A DNA stretch of 64,000 bases from positions 682,001 to 746,000 of the forward strand of contig NZ_JARXVG010000001.1 in the NCBI RefSeq assembly GCF_029892485.1, given 5' to 3'. The notes beneath the pieces were generated by a model, which did no database searches, had not been told where the DNA came from, and was given only the letters and a program-made list of their open reading frames with translations. Positions 35,463 to 44,461 of this stretch are shown here, piece after piece; within the stretch, counting starts at the first letter, position 1; each line of letters opens with the position of its first letter. The translations under genes were made by a program, and so were the position numbers. Source of the stretch: Variovorax boronicumulans. Lineage in GTDB: Bacteria > Pseudomonadota > Gammaproteobacteria > Burkholderiales > Burkholderiaceae_C.

Positions 35463-36428
35463 ATGAAAGTTCGCGCGACCTCCACGTCCCTCAATTCAAG
35501 CCTGTCGGTTGTGCCAGCACTCGATCCGCTCGAGTTTGCCCGTGGCGCGCTTTGCGCGGCGACCTTCGTGGCTGCAGACGCCGCGCGCGAAACGCACGTT
35601 GCGAAGCTTCACAGCTTGTTCGAGCGAGCCGGCTTGGCGCCGTCAATGGAGGTCGCCCTCGGAACCATGCAGTTCCTGCGTGAGGCCGAGCCATTGGGCG
35701 GCGGATATTGGGCCGCTGCTCCCGTCCGCGCTGTTGAGCTCGCGCCCGATTGTCATCTCTTGGTCGGGCCCCAACCCACATCGGAGTTGCAGCGGCACTT
35801 TGCCGGCCTGCGGCGGGCCGGGGCGGGACGCGTGATGAATCGTGCCAGCACTGCGGCGTTGCCCAGGCAATCGCAGGCGGCTTGGCGGGGAAGCGACGGA
35901 AGCGATGCACGCGCGTGGACGCAGTCAGCCATCAATTCGGCAATGAAGCAACTTGCGCCGTCGGTTGTCGCTGACAACTTGCAGGTTTTCGCTGTCCGGC
36001 AGGCTAGCGGAAGGCGTCGCGAGCCGGTCTGGGTTTCGGCGGAGAACAGTCCTCCGTGCGAATGGCGCGGCGTCGGCCTTTTCCGCGCACGAACTGGCGC
36101 GACGCGCTATCGCTATTTCCTGGGGAAGCACGAGGCGGGCACGGAGTTTCTGGAGGGACCCACGGTCCTCGACGCGGCCCGGGTTCAATTCGGACTCGCC
36201 GCTCTGCAGAGCCAGCCGTTGACGACCACCATTACAGCTATCTCGGGCACGACTTCGATTTCCTTGCCGGTGGCTCCGCCCCGATCCGTGAGACGCCTGC
36301 TCGTCGCGCTCTGCGAAGCAGATCCAAGATCGTTCGGGCGCGTCTGGACATGTTGTGTCCCGACCTATGTGCCGGTACTACTAGAAGCCCTACAAGAACT
36401 CAGTTGCGAGACAAAACACCATGAGTGA
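35463..36428 (+). CDS. First gene of the Druantia-like operon (possible DruD)
   Basis: A 321-residue protein from the ATG at 35463, which has AGGGA a few bases upstream. It overlaps the DruE start by 8 bp. No domain is recognisable: it is Ala/Arg/Leu-rich, without signal peptide, and its middle (RYRYFLGKHEAGTEFLEGPT) reads as a beta-sheet. The reference Druantia type I operon is described as druA-B-C-D-E. If this gene is DruD, the present order D-E-A-B-C is a circular permutation of it. That label is inferred from position only. Confidence 0.5.
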   Translation: MKVRATSTSLNSSLSVVPALDPLEFARGALCAATFVAADAARETHVAKLHSLFERAGLAPSMEVALGTMQFLREAEPLGGGYWAAAPVRAVELAPDCHLLVGPQPTSELQRHFAGLRRAGAGRVMNRASTAALPRQSQAAWRGSDGSDARAWTQSAINSAMKQLAPSVVADNLQVFAVRQASGRRREPVWVSAENSPPCEWRGVGLFRARTGATRYRYFLGKHEAGTEFLEGPTVLDAARVQFGLAALQSQPLTTTITAISGTTSISLPVAPPRSVRRLLVALCEADPRSFGRVWTCCVPTYVPVLLEALQELSCETKHHE

Positions 36429-39400
36429 CCCCAAAACTTACTCTGCCCGCGCTGTCTTTGATGGGATGAAGGGGACATTGCATCGCTATTTGGAAGCGCA
36501 GTATCACATCTGGAATGAAAGTCTGATTGAAGGACGAAAACGGCTCCTGGAGGCCGAGGGCGTCACATTTCAGGAGCCTCGTATTGAGGCGACACCCTTC
36601 TACGTCGCGGGGAACACATACGCCGAGATGCAGATTCCTGCGACAGCCAAGGCCGTGCTCGCGCTTGCTGCCGGTCACGCCGGAACCGGAATTCCCGAGC
36701 GGCCCTACAAACACCAAGCGGACGCACTTGAATCGTTCCTTGGCCGTGGTGAAGAGATCATCGTCGCCACCGGCACCGGCTCCGGCAAGACCGAGTGTTT
36801 CCTCATGCCCATCCTCGGATCGCTCGCCGTCGAGTCCTCCGAGCGGCCGGATTCGTGGCTGAAGCCCGGCTGCCGGGCGCTGCTGCTCTATCCGATGAAT
36901 GCGCTGGTCAACGATCAGCTTTCGCGGCTGCGGCGTCTAATGGGCCAGCAAGACGTTGCTGAACACATTCGCGGCAGGCGGCCCGGCCGCGCAACGTTCG
37001 GGATGTACACGAGCCGGACCCCGTATCCCGGAGTGACAAGCAGGGCGCGCGATCAATCGCGCCTGCGGCCATTGGTACAGCATGCTTATATCGACCTTCC
37101 CCTGGAGGCCAGGGAGCGGCTCGACCGGGAAGGCAAGTGGCCGGTCAAGGATCTTGATGCCTTCGTGGCCTCCTCCTTCGCTACAGGCGCCAACGACTCG
37201 GAAATGCTGTCGCGCGGCGAGATGCAGGTCCGTTGCCCCGACCTACTCGTCACCAACTACTCGATGTTGGAGTACATGCTGCTGCGGCCGATCGAGCGGA
37301 GCATGTTTGATCAAACGGCGGCGTGGCTGGCTGCCGACCAATCGAACTATTTCACCGTCGTGCTCGACGAGGCTCACATGTATCGCGGCTCGGGGGGCGC
37401 CGAAGTTGCATACCTCCTTCGGAGGCTGCATGCGCGCCTTGGTGTCGGTCGGGACCGGGTGCGGTACATCCTGACCAGCGCAAGCCTTGGCAAGTCTGCC
37501 GAGGCGATCACACGGATGAAGTCTTTCGCCGCCGATCTGAGCGGTCTTAAGGCCGGTCAGCGCGAGTTCACACTCATCCGGGGCGAGCAACTGACGAAGT
37601 CAGGGGAAAGACCGGCCACGCGAGAAGAAGCGGCCGCTTTGGCACGGTTCGACATCGGGGCGATGCACGATTCCGCGATCAATCCGAGCAAGGCGATAGA
37701 GGGGTTCGGCGCGCTGCTAGTTGCACTGGGTCAAGAAGCCGAGAAGGCACGCGGGGGCAATCAGGCTTCACTTCAACAGGCCGTTTATCAATGGCTCCAG
37801 TCGTTTGGCCCGGCAGCACTCGTTGCGAACTTGGTGACGGCACATCCGCAGAAGCTGCGGGCCGTCGCAACCTTGGCGTTCCCGGGAGCGCTCGATGCCG
37901 AGGGGGCGATAGAAGCAACGCTGGCCCTCATGTCGTTCGCGAAAGAGCGAGATAGTGGACGCGTGTTCGCCCCAGTGCGCGCCCACTTGTTTTTCCGCGG
38001 GATCGCGGGCATCTATGCCTGCGCCGATGCGCGCTGCAGTGCAAGGGATTTTTCGGTTTCTTCGGGGCGGCTCGGAAAGCTCTATTCGGAGCCGATGCTC
38101 CGATGCGAGTGCGGCGCTCGCGTGTACGAGGTACTGACGCATCGCGATTGCGGAGCGGCATTCATTCGAGGATACGTTCAGGACCAGTTCGGAATGTTCC
38201 TCTGGCACCAGCCCTCCAGCGGCCTATGGGGAGCGGGCGGGCTGATGGAGGCGCATTTCCTGGTTGAGGTTGACCGCCGCGCAGCCGGTACAACGGGGCG
38301 GATGGAAGGCTCTCACATGTGGCTACACACGACCACTGGGAGACTCGTTCAGGCACCGCCTGCCGAGGCGGAACTTGACCAATACCTTGCGCTCGTCCGG
38401 CCAGATGGTCCCGTGCCGATTTCTGGACAGCAGGCGCTGTCCTTCAACCGCGAGTGTCCTGTGTGCACGCGCCGTTGGCGGGCCGGCTCGACCAAGATCA
38501 TGGATCTGGCCACGAAGGGTGAAGCACCGTTCGCACAGTTGGTCCGCACGCAGGTCGAACTACAGCCAACTACGCAGCGGAAAACCGATAGCTCCCCCAA
38601 TGGCGGCCGCAAATCGCTGCTCTTCTCCGACGGACGGCAAAAGGCAGCACGGCTGGCGCGAGACATCCCGCGCGAAATTGAGAACGATGTGTTCCGGCAG
38701 TTGCTGCTCCTCGCCTCCAGGGAACTGCGCGGACTCGGGCGCGAAGCCACGCTCGGCGATCACGTATATGTTGCCCTCCTGCATGTGCTTGCCAAGAACG
38801 CTTTATTGTTGTTCGACGGCGCCGACCGCGAGCGGTTGCAGCGAGATGTGCTTGATCATCGTCGCCACTATCTGGGCGAGCTTCGCGATGCGCTCGAAGA
38901 GTCACCCCCGGCCAAACCGCCGCGATTCTCCTCGCTCCTTCTGCGACATCTGGGGTCGCCGTTTTACTCACTGAATGCGCTGACGCTGGCGCATATCATT
39001 CCCATCAGTCGGGTACGTCGGCAGATCCTCGCGGAGCTGCCGGGCATCGACGAGGCGCGCTTGCGTGCCGTGTGGACGGCATGGATTCAAAGCTTTGCAA
39101 GCGACTTCGCAGTGGATGCGGACCTGCCCCAAGGCGTCAGATCACAGGCCGCAGGCTATCCTATCGGCGGAGGCCTGGACCGGAACGGCGGCTTCTCGGC
39201 GAGACAGCAGGCGTTCTTGCGTGCCCGCTTGCCGGACCTTGACCTGATCTTCGATACGCTGACTGCAGCCCTTTGCCAGGCTCATCCGGGGCGTCCCGGC
39301 TTCTTCGTCGTCCCGGGTCGACTCGCCCTCGAACTCGCGTCGGAACAGCACGATTGGTATCAATGCGGGCGATGCGCCACTGTATCGCCGGTCGAGTGGT

Positions 39401-41679
39401 GGGGACACTGTCCCAACTGTCTAGCTGACGGAGTGACCGCCGTTCGCCCCGGGGCGACCCAGTATTTGCGCGCCCGCAAGGCGTTCTTCCGAGATCCTGT
39501 TAACGACATCCTGGAGGGAAAGGCGAGCCCATTTAACCTATCGGTGGAGGAACATACTGCTCAACTCTCTTACCGGGACGTCGACGATTCCACGACAACG
39601 ATCGAGGAATTCGAGCGCCGCTTCCGGGACATTCTGGTCGAGCGCAGCGACACGTCAATTGATGTGCTCAGCAGCACGACAACGATGGAGGTCGGCATCG
39701 ACATCGGTTCCCTGGTCGCGGTGGGGCTGCGCAACGTGCCGCCGCTGCGACAAAATTACCAACAGCGCGCCGGACGCGCTGGGCGAAGGGGCTCGGCCGT
39801 ATCGACTGTCGTCACCTATGCTCAGAACAGTCCTCACGACAACCACTATTTCGGAAATCCCGAGCCGATCATCTCCGGTGAGCCGACTCTGCCTGGTGTC
39901 GATATCGCGAATCCCAAAATCGTTGAGCGACACATCCGCGCCCAACTCATTCAAGCGTACTTTCACTCGCAGCCGTTGAACTCGGCGAGCGGAGACGTCT
40001 TTTCGGTACTGGGTGAGACGATGGATTTCTATGGCGGCACAGGCCCGTTCAGCCTGCCTGCGTTTGCCGAGTGGCTCTCAGGCTCTCAGTCAGCACAAGC
40101 TTGCTACACCGCCATGGGTCGGTGGGTGCCCGCATCGTTCAGCAAGTCGCCTGTGGATGTAGCGAGCGAATTCATCGCAGGGCTGCAGAAAGTGCGGCCG
40201 AAAGATGTCCATGAGCTGGACCCGGCAGACGAGAAGCTCATTGAGTTCCTCTTTGCCAAGGGCTTCCTGCCGTCCTATGCCTTTCCACGCGACCTGTGCG
40301 CACTGCAAATCGAATGGCTGGAGAGACGCGGAAACTTCACGCAGCCGAAGATCCTTCAGCGCCCTCAACAAGGGCTGAATGTCGCGCTGTCTGAGTACGC
40401 ACCCGGCCGCCTTGTCGTTGTCGACAAGAAGACCTACCGTGTTGGAACGGTCGCCGCCAACGGCTCGACCGCCGTCGTCGATCGGGCCGAGCGGCTGTTC
40501 GGCGAGCGCCGCTACTACGTTCATTGCCCGGAATGCGAGTACACCTCCGGCTTCAGCATCACGACTCCGGCAAATGAGCAATGCCCGCTTTGCCGCACAG
40601 CCGTGCTGCAGGCTGCATCGGTCATCGAACCGCAGGTCGTCTTTCCCGAAGGGCGCGGGGAAGTCGATGAGTTCGACGATGAGCAGACCTACACGAATGC
40701 CACAAGCGCACAACTGTCCGTGCCGGCTGGAAGCCCTGCGTTTGACCTGCGGAAGCTGGGCGTTCACTGCGAAATAGGGTTCGCACGCGATCAGCCGCTT
40801 GTGATGGTCAATAAGGGAGAAGAAGATGCTGGCCAGTATCCCGGCTTCCTAATTTGCAATCGTTGCGGGAAAGCGGCATCCGATCCGCAGCGCGTCGGCC
40901 CGCACGAGCGCGACTACTACCTTTCGACGCGAGGGACGGGACGTTGCACGGGCCAGTTCGAACAGGTGTACCTCGGCTATGGCTTCGCATCCGATGTGCT
41001 CATCGTGCGGTTCCCTTTGTCGAGGCCGCTCCGTTTCGACCCAATACGAGCGACCGAACGAGAGCCCATTTCAAGCGCGCTGCAATCGGTCGCCGAGGCC
41101 TTCGTGCTTGGCATAAGCCAGGAACTGGACATTGACATCCGCGAAATCAACGCAGGCTTCCGGTTCGCACGCGTGCGTGAAGAGCATTTCGCCGACATCT
41201 TCGTGTATGACACACTGTCCGGCGGCGCCGGCTATGCGACCCAGGCAGGGGAAATCTTTGAGGCGGTTATGAAAAGAGCTGAGGCGCTGCTGAGCCGATG
41301 CACGTGCTCGACCTCCTGCGACAAGTGCCTGCGTCACTATGGGAATCGTTTCCATCACTCGATACTGGATCGGCGCCTGGCGCTTGACCTGCTGCGCTAC
41401 GCGCGCGACGGATTCGTACCGGCAGTGCCATCACATGACGAGCAGCGGGCCACACTGCGGCCGCTGAAGGACATGATGCTGCTCGCAGGCTGGTCTGAAG
41501 ATCCTTCCCGTGCTGCTCCCTATGCGCTCACGCATCAGGGTCGAAGCGCGCTGCTCTTCTCGTTTCCGTCGCTGGTCCACCCGGCTCACTACGGCTTCGC
41601 GCCGGGAACACGGCGCTTTGCGTTTTCGGCGTTTGAACTCGGGCGTGACCTGCCTGGCGCCTATGGAGAGATCGCGTGA
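36421..41679 (+). CDS. druE: DruE-like DEAH helicase with C-terminal DUF1998 domain
   Basis: A 1752-residue protein. The helicase N-lobe has Walker A ATGTGSGKTECF at about residues 116-127 and the DEAH box LDEAHMYRGSGGAE near 315-330, with the motif Ia-like LLLYPMNALVNDQL between. The C-lobe has motif IV-VI elements (STTTMEVGIDIGSLVAVGLR, QQRAGRAGRRGSA near 1110-1125). Several CxxC pairs suggest zinc sites (CPVCTRRW, CGRCATVSP with HCPNC, CPECEYTSG with QCPLC, CNRCGKA). The C-terminus is a DUF1998/MZB module with CTCSTSCDKCLRHYGNRFHH. In Druantia, DruE is the conserved core ATPase of an anti-phage complex. The stop overlaps the druA GTG (GTGA). The companion DUF4338 gene favours Druantia over other DUF1998 systems. 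Confidence 0.85.
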   Translation: MSDPKTYSARAVFDGMKGTLHRYLEAQYHIWNESLIEGRKRLLEAEGVTFQEPRIEATPFYVAGNTYAEMQIPATAKAVLALAAGHAGTGIPERPYKHQADALESFLGRGEEIIVATGTGSGKTECFLMPILGSLAVESSERPDSWLKPGCRALLLYPMNALVNDQLSRLRRLMGQQDVAEHIRGRRPGRATFGMYTSRTPYPGVTSRARDQSRLRPLVQHAYIDLPLEARERLDREGKWPVKDLDAFVASSFATGANDSEMLSRGEMQVRCPDLLVTNYSMLEYMLLRPIERSMFDQTAAWLAADQSNYFTVVLDEAHMYRGSGGAEVAYLLRRLHARLGVGRDRVRYILTSASLGKSAEAITRMKSFAADLSGLKAGQREFTLIRGEQLTKSGERPATREEAAALARFDIGAMHDSAINPSKAIEGFGALLVALGQEAEKARGGNQASLQQAVYQWLQSFGPAALVANLVTAHPQKLRAVATLAFPGALDAEGAIEATLALMSFAKERDSGRVFAPVRAHLFFRGIAGIYACADARCSARDFSVSSGRLGKLYSEPMLRCECGARVYEVLTHRDCGAAFIRGYVQDQFGMFLWHQPSSGLWGAGGLMEAHFLVEVDRRAAGTTGRMEGSHMWLHTTTGRLVQAPPAEAELDQYLALVRPDGPVPISGQQALSFNRECPVCTRRWRAGSTKIMDLATKGEAPFAQLVRTQVELQPTTQRKTDSSPNGGRKSLLFSDGRQKAARLARDIPREIENDVFRQLLLLASRELRGLGREATLGDHVYVALLHVLAKNALLLFDGADRERLQRDVLDHRRHYLGELRDALEESPPAKPPRFSSLLLRHLGSPFYSLNALTLAHIIPISRVRRQILAELPGIDEARLRAVWTAWIQSFASDFAVDADLPQGVRSQAAGYPIGGGLDRNGGFSARQQAFLRARLPDLDLIFDTLTAALCQAHPGRPGFFVVPGRLALELASEQHDWYQCGRCATVSPVEWWGHCPNCLADGVTAVRPGATQYLRARKAFFRDPVNDILEGKASPFNLSVEEHTAQLSYRDVDDSTTTIEEFERRFRDILVERSDTSIDVLSSTTTMEVGIDIGSLVAVGLRNVPPLRQNYQQRAGRAGRRGSAVSTVVTYAQNSPHDNHYFGNPEPIISGEPTLPGVDIANPKIVERHIRAQLIQAYFHSQPLNSASGDVFSVLGETMDFYGGTGPFSLPAFAEWLSGSQSAQACYTAMGRWVPASFSKSPVDVASEFIAGLQKVRPKDVHELDPADEKLIEFLFAKGFLPSYAFPRDLCALQIEWLERRGNFTQPKILQRPQQGLNVALSEYAPGRLVVVDKKTYRVGTVAANGSTAVVDRAERLFGERRYYVHCPECEYTSGFSITTPANEQCPLCRTAVLQAASVIEPQVVFPEGRGEVDEFDDEQTYTNATSAQLSVPAGSPAFDLRKLGVHCEIGFARDQPLVMVNKGEEDAGQYPGFLICNRCGKAASDPQRVGPHERDYYLSTRGTGRCTGQFEQVYLGYGFASDVLIVRFPLSRPLRFDPIRATEREPISSALQSVAEAFVLGISQELDIDIREINAGFRFARVREEHFADIFVYDTLSGGAGYATQAGEIFEAVMKRAEALLSRCTCSTSCDKCLRHYGNRFHHSILDRRLALDLLRYARDGFVPAVPSHDEQRATLRPLKDMMLLAGWSEDPSRAAPYALTHQGRSALLFSFPSLVHPAHYGFAPGTRRFAFSAFELGRDLPGAYGEIA

Positions 41680-42878
41680 AAACAGGCGTAGTCATAGCGC
41701 TGCCGGGTGACGAGGCTCGGCTCAAACGGAAGGTACGTGCTCATTTCAAGCGGCTCGGGTTTTTGAAGGCCGCCGACGGTACGCTGATACCGCCCAACCT
41801 CGACAAGCAGAGCTACCGCGATATGCATGCGCATCAGCGGGACTCTCGCCTTGGAGACAATCGCGCATGGATCGTCGAGCGATCTACGCGCCTGAGCCAG
41901 CACTTCGCGTCTGGGGCTGAACTTGATGTCGAACGCATCCGTCCACGCATTGAAGTCGTTCGCTCCGGCACATGGCAAGGCGATCTCTTTCGATTCGCAA
42001 GCTACTACTGGAGGATACCGATCTCCGAAGGCTACGGCCGTCGATTGAGATTCCTGGTTTGGGATGAGCATCATCAGAAACTCATCGGTCTGTTCGCGTT
42101 GGGGGACGCCGTATTCAACCTGCGAGCTCGGGATGAATTCATCGGCTGGGACCATCATCGTCGAGTGGATGCGATGGTGAACCTCATGGACGCCTACGCG
42201 CTTGGAGCTGTGCCGCCGTACAACATGTTGCTCGGCGGCAAGCTGGTCGCGTCACTCATTCGTAGCCAGGATGTCGTTGACACCTTTCAAGCGAAGTACC
42301 ACGACTCCGTTGGCGTGATCTCGGGGCAAACCAAGCACGCCAAGCTCGTCGCGGTCACAACGACTTCAGCACTCGGGCGCTCGTCCTTGTACAACCGCCT
42401 GAAAATCGAGCGTCAGCCGATTTTCAGCCCGATCGGCTCGACCTCGGGCTGGGGTCATTTCCACATTTCCGACGAACTGTTCGATGACTTGCGAGAACAT
42501 CTCCGGTCGGTCGGCCATCCCTACGCCGACTCGCACGGCTACGGGCAAGGACCTAACTATCGGCTTCGGCTAATACGCAAGGCGCTCGGTCTGCTGGGTC
42601 TTGACCCCGACATGGCAAAGCATGGCCTCGTGCGAGAGGTGTTCTTCTGCTCGCTCGCAAGCAACGCCCTCCAGTTTCTCCGGGGAGACCACAAGCGCGC
42701 CAGGTACGATCGCTTACCGACGGTAGCGCAGATGGGAGAGGCCGCTAAGGCGCGCTGGGTCATTCCACGAGCAGAGCGAATGCCTGAGTTCCGGGCCTGG
42801 CGCAGTGAGCAGTTTCTTCGGGAGCTTGACGGCACCGATGTGCATCTCAAGCGCAAGCGCAGCGAACAGGTCGGATAG
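41676..42878 (+). CDS. druA: DruA (DUF4338)
   Basis: A 400-residue protein with the DUF4338 pattern that defines DruA of Druantia type I: RFASYYWRIPISEGYGRRLR, LFALGDAVFNLRARDEFIGW, PPYNMLLGGKLVASLIRS near residue 190, and TTSALGRSSLYNRLKI. The length is normal for the family. GTG start with 4-bp overlap to druE. The start agrees with the conserved N-terminal region, though a few codons either way cannot be excluded. DUF4338 is proposed to be related to acetyltransferase-like folds and its biochemical role is unclear. The next gene starts inside its stop codon. Confidence 0.85.
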   Translation: MKTGVVIALPGDEARLKRKVRAHFKRLGFLKAADGTLIPPNLDKQSYRDMHAHQRDSRLGDNRAWIVERSTRLSQHFASGAELDVERIRPRIEVVRSGTWQGDLFRFASYYWRIPISEGYGRRLRFLVWDEHHQKLIGLFALGDAVFNLRARDEFIGWDHHRRVDAMVNLMDAYALGAVPPYNMLLGGKLVASLIRSQDVVDTFQAKYHDSVGVISGQTKHAKLVAVTTTSALGRSSLYNRLKIERQPIFSPIGSTSGWGHFHISDELFDDLREHLRSVGHPYADSHGYGQGPNYRLRLIRKALGLLGLDPDMAKHGLVREVFFCSLASNALQFLRGDHKRARYDRLPTVAQMGEAAKARWVIPRAERMPEFRAWRSEQFLRELDGTDVHLKRKRSEQVG

Positions 42879-44461
42879 TGGACTGGGCACGCGATCATCT
42901 GGGCAATGATGTGCCGGCCTGGCGGGGCGGCATGTCGGGGTTCGGTTTGACGTGCCCATCCTGTGGCGAGCCCGTCCGTCGGCGCGCAGGCGGAGAACGC
43001 CGGCCGCACTTTGCGCACTACAGTCATCGCGCCAAGCCCGGCTGCGACAACTACTTTCCTACCCAAGGCAGTGCCGTGCTGACGGGATTGGGGACGGGCA
43101 TCCGGGTGCCGCCGAGCCCATGGAAGAGGGAGTCGTTGAGCTGTGGACTGTTCCTGGCCGCTGAGGCGGGACGGACATCGCGGACGCTATGGCTGCGAAT
43201 CCCGCCCATGAATCTTGGGACAACCGCCGTGGGGCGAGTGGAAGTCCAGTCGGGCCTCGGGCACCGCACCTACCAGCTTACCGATCTCTCCGCTGCGCGC
43301 CTCGTACCTATGGTCCCGCAGGTCCCATTGGCGACCATCGCCGGGTTTGGAGATCTCCTGCCGCTTGCTGCCGAGCTCGCGGGACAGGTCGGCGCATTTG
43401 CCGCGGATCGCAATCTCTTTTATGCCGACGAGAAGGGTGGACGCTTCATCTTCAGCGACGAACAGTTGGAGTGGGGAGCACGGTATCGCCTGCTCTCGCT
43501 TCTTGAAATTGCTCCGTCGCTGGAGCTCGGTTTAGTTCTAAGTTGGAAGCCGGAAGGAAAATTCGGCGACTGGCACAGTTACGAACTTGCGCTGCCCTCG
43601 ACCTTCATTGGATCGAAGCCAGACTTACCCAGAGGGATTGCCGAGTTCTTGGGGCATCGCATTCGCAGCCCGCGACCGCGGCTCTATGTGGTTGACCCCC
43701 TGCCACACCACGTCGAAATCGGTGGGGCATATGTGTACCCCGTGCCACCTGAGTCACTGCTCCTTCGCAGAAGCGGAAGCGGTGAAATTTCCGTGACGGC
43801 ATCAACCGGTACGGTGGCAACAGACATCAGCAGGCACGGGGAGGAATGGGTCCGAGCGGAGGGGCTGTGGGCGGACGCATGTGAATACACCATCGCGATC
43901 GACGGGAGGGAGCAGGTGATCTTCCGGGTTGAGCCCTGCGAGTTGTTTTGTCCCGCCGGCGTCAGTGTTGTTAGCGGCGATCTCTCGTGGGACCTTTGTG
44001 CCGATGCGCCGCTTGACGCACAAACACTTGCTGCACGCGCTGTCAACGTCGACTGCGGGAGTGCTCGGATCGCGGCACATCTCGCGCGCTTGAACAACGG
44101 TTGGATTCTTGAAGAGACACGGCTTTCGTTACCAGGCGGATCAGCAAAACATCTGTACGCGGGAAGCTTTGGGGAATTTCGTGGCATGGTGCCCGCTTCG
44201 CTGCAAACATCCGAAGAGAACGTCGTCGCTAAGCCTGCGGCACATCAAACGCGTCCAATCAGCGTAAATCGCTGGATCGAGCAATTGGTAATTCGAGACT
44301 ATGGCGCCGACGGGGCTAGTAACGTCAAACGCTATCTCTCCAACCCCAGCTCAGAAAACTTGTATCGGCTCGGGCCCATCATAAAGAGTCGCCTGATACC
44401 TTACATCCGGGCGGCCAAACATCAACAGCGCAATCGGACGGAGGGAGACGAAGAGCTATGA
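42878..44461 (+). CDS. Druantia-like protein with N-terminal CxxC zinc-ribbon (possible DruB)
   Basis: A 527-residue protein whose GTG overlaps the druA TAG by one base; an ATG at 42932 is a possible later start. Residues about 20-55 contain CPSCGEPVRRRAGGERRPHF, then AHYSHRAKPGCDNY, a Cys-x2-Cys/His arrangement like the N-terminal zinc motif of CoiA-type nuclease families. The rest is beta-rich with no motif I recognise (GGAYVYPVPPESLLLRRSGS). The C-terminal 70 residues are helical and basic. Position directly after druA suggests DruB, but the name is inferred from order alone. The next gene overlaps by 4 bp. Confidence 0.55.
   Translation: MDWARDHLGNDVPAWRGGMSGFGLTCPSCGEPVRRRAGGERRPHFAHYSHRAKPGCDNYFPTQGSAVLTGLGTGIRVPPSPWKRESLSCGLFLAAEAGRTSRTLWLRIPPMNLGTTAVGRVEVQSGLGHRTYQLTDLSAARLVPMVPQVPLATIAGFGDLLPLAAELAGQVGAFAADRNLFYADEKGGRFIFSDEQLEWGARYRLLSLLEIAPSLELGLVLSWKPEGKFGDWHSYELALPSTFIGSKPDLPRGIAEFLGHRIRSPRPRLYVVDPLPHHVEIGGAYVYPVPPESLLLRRSGSGEISVTASTGTVATDISRHGEEWVRAEGLWADACEYTIAIDGREQVIFRVEPCELFCPAGVSVVSGDLSWDLCADAPLDAQTLAARAVNVDCGSARIAAHLARLNNGWILEETRLSLPGGSAKHLYAGSFGEFRGMVPASLQTSEENVVAKPAAHQTRPISVNRWIEQLVIRDYGADGASNVKRYLSNPSSENLYRLGPIIKSRLIPYIRAAKHQQRNRTEGDEEL

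Noticed and set aside
36421-41679. DISARM or Dpd assignment of the DUF1998 helicase
   Set aside because: No methyltransferase, PLD-type DrmC or Dpd partners are present, and the adjacent DUF4338 protein points to Druantia.
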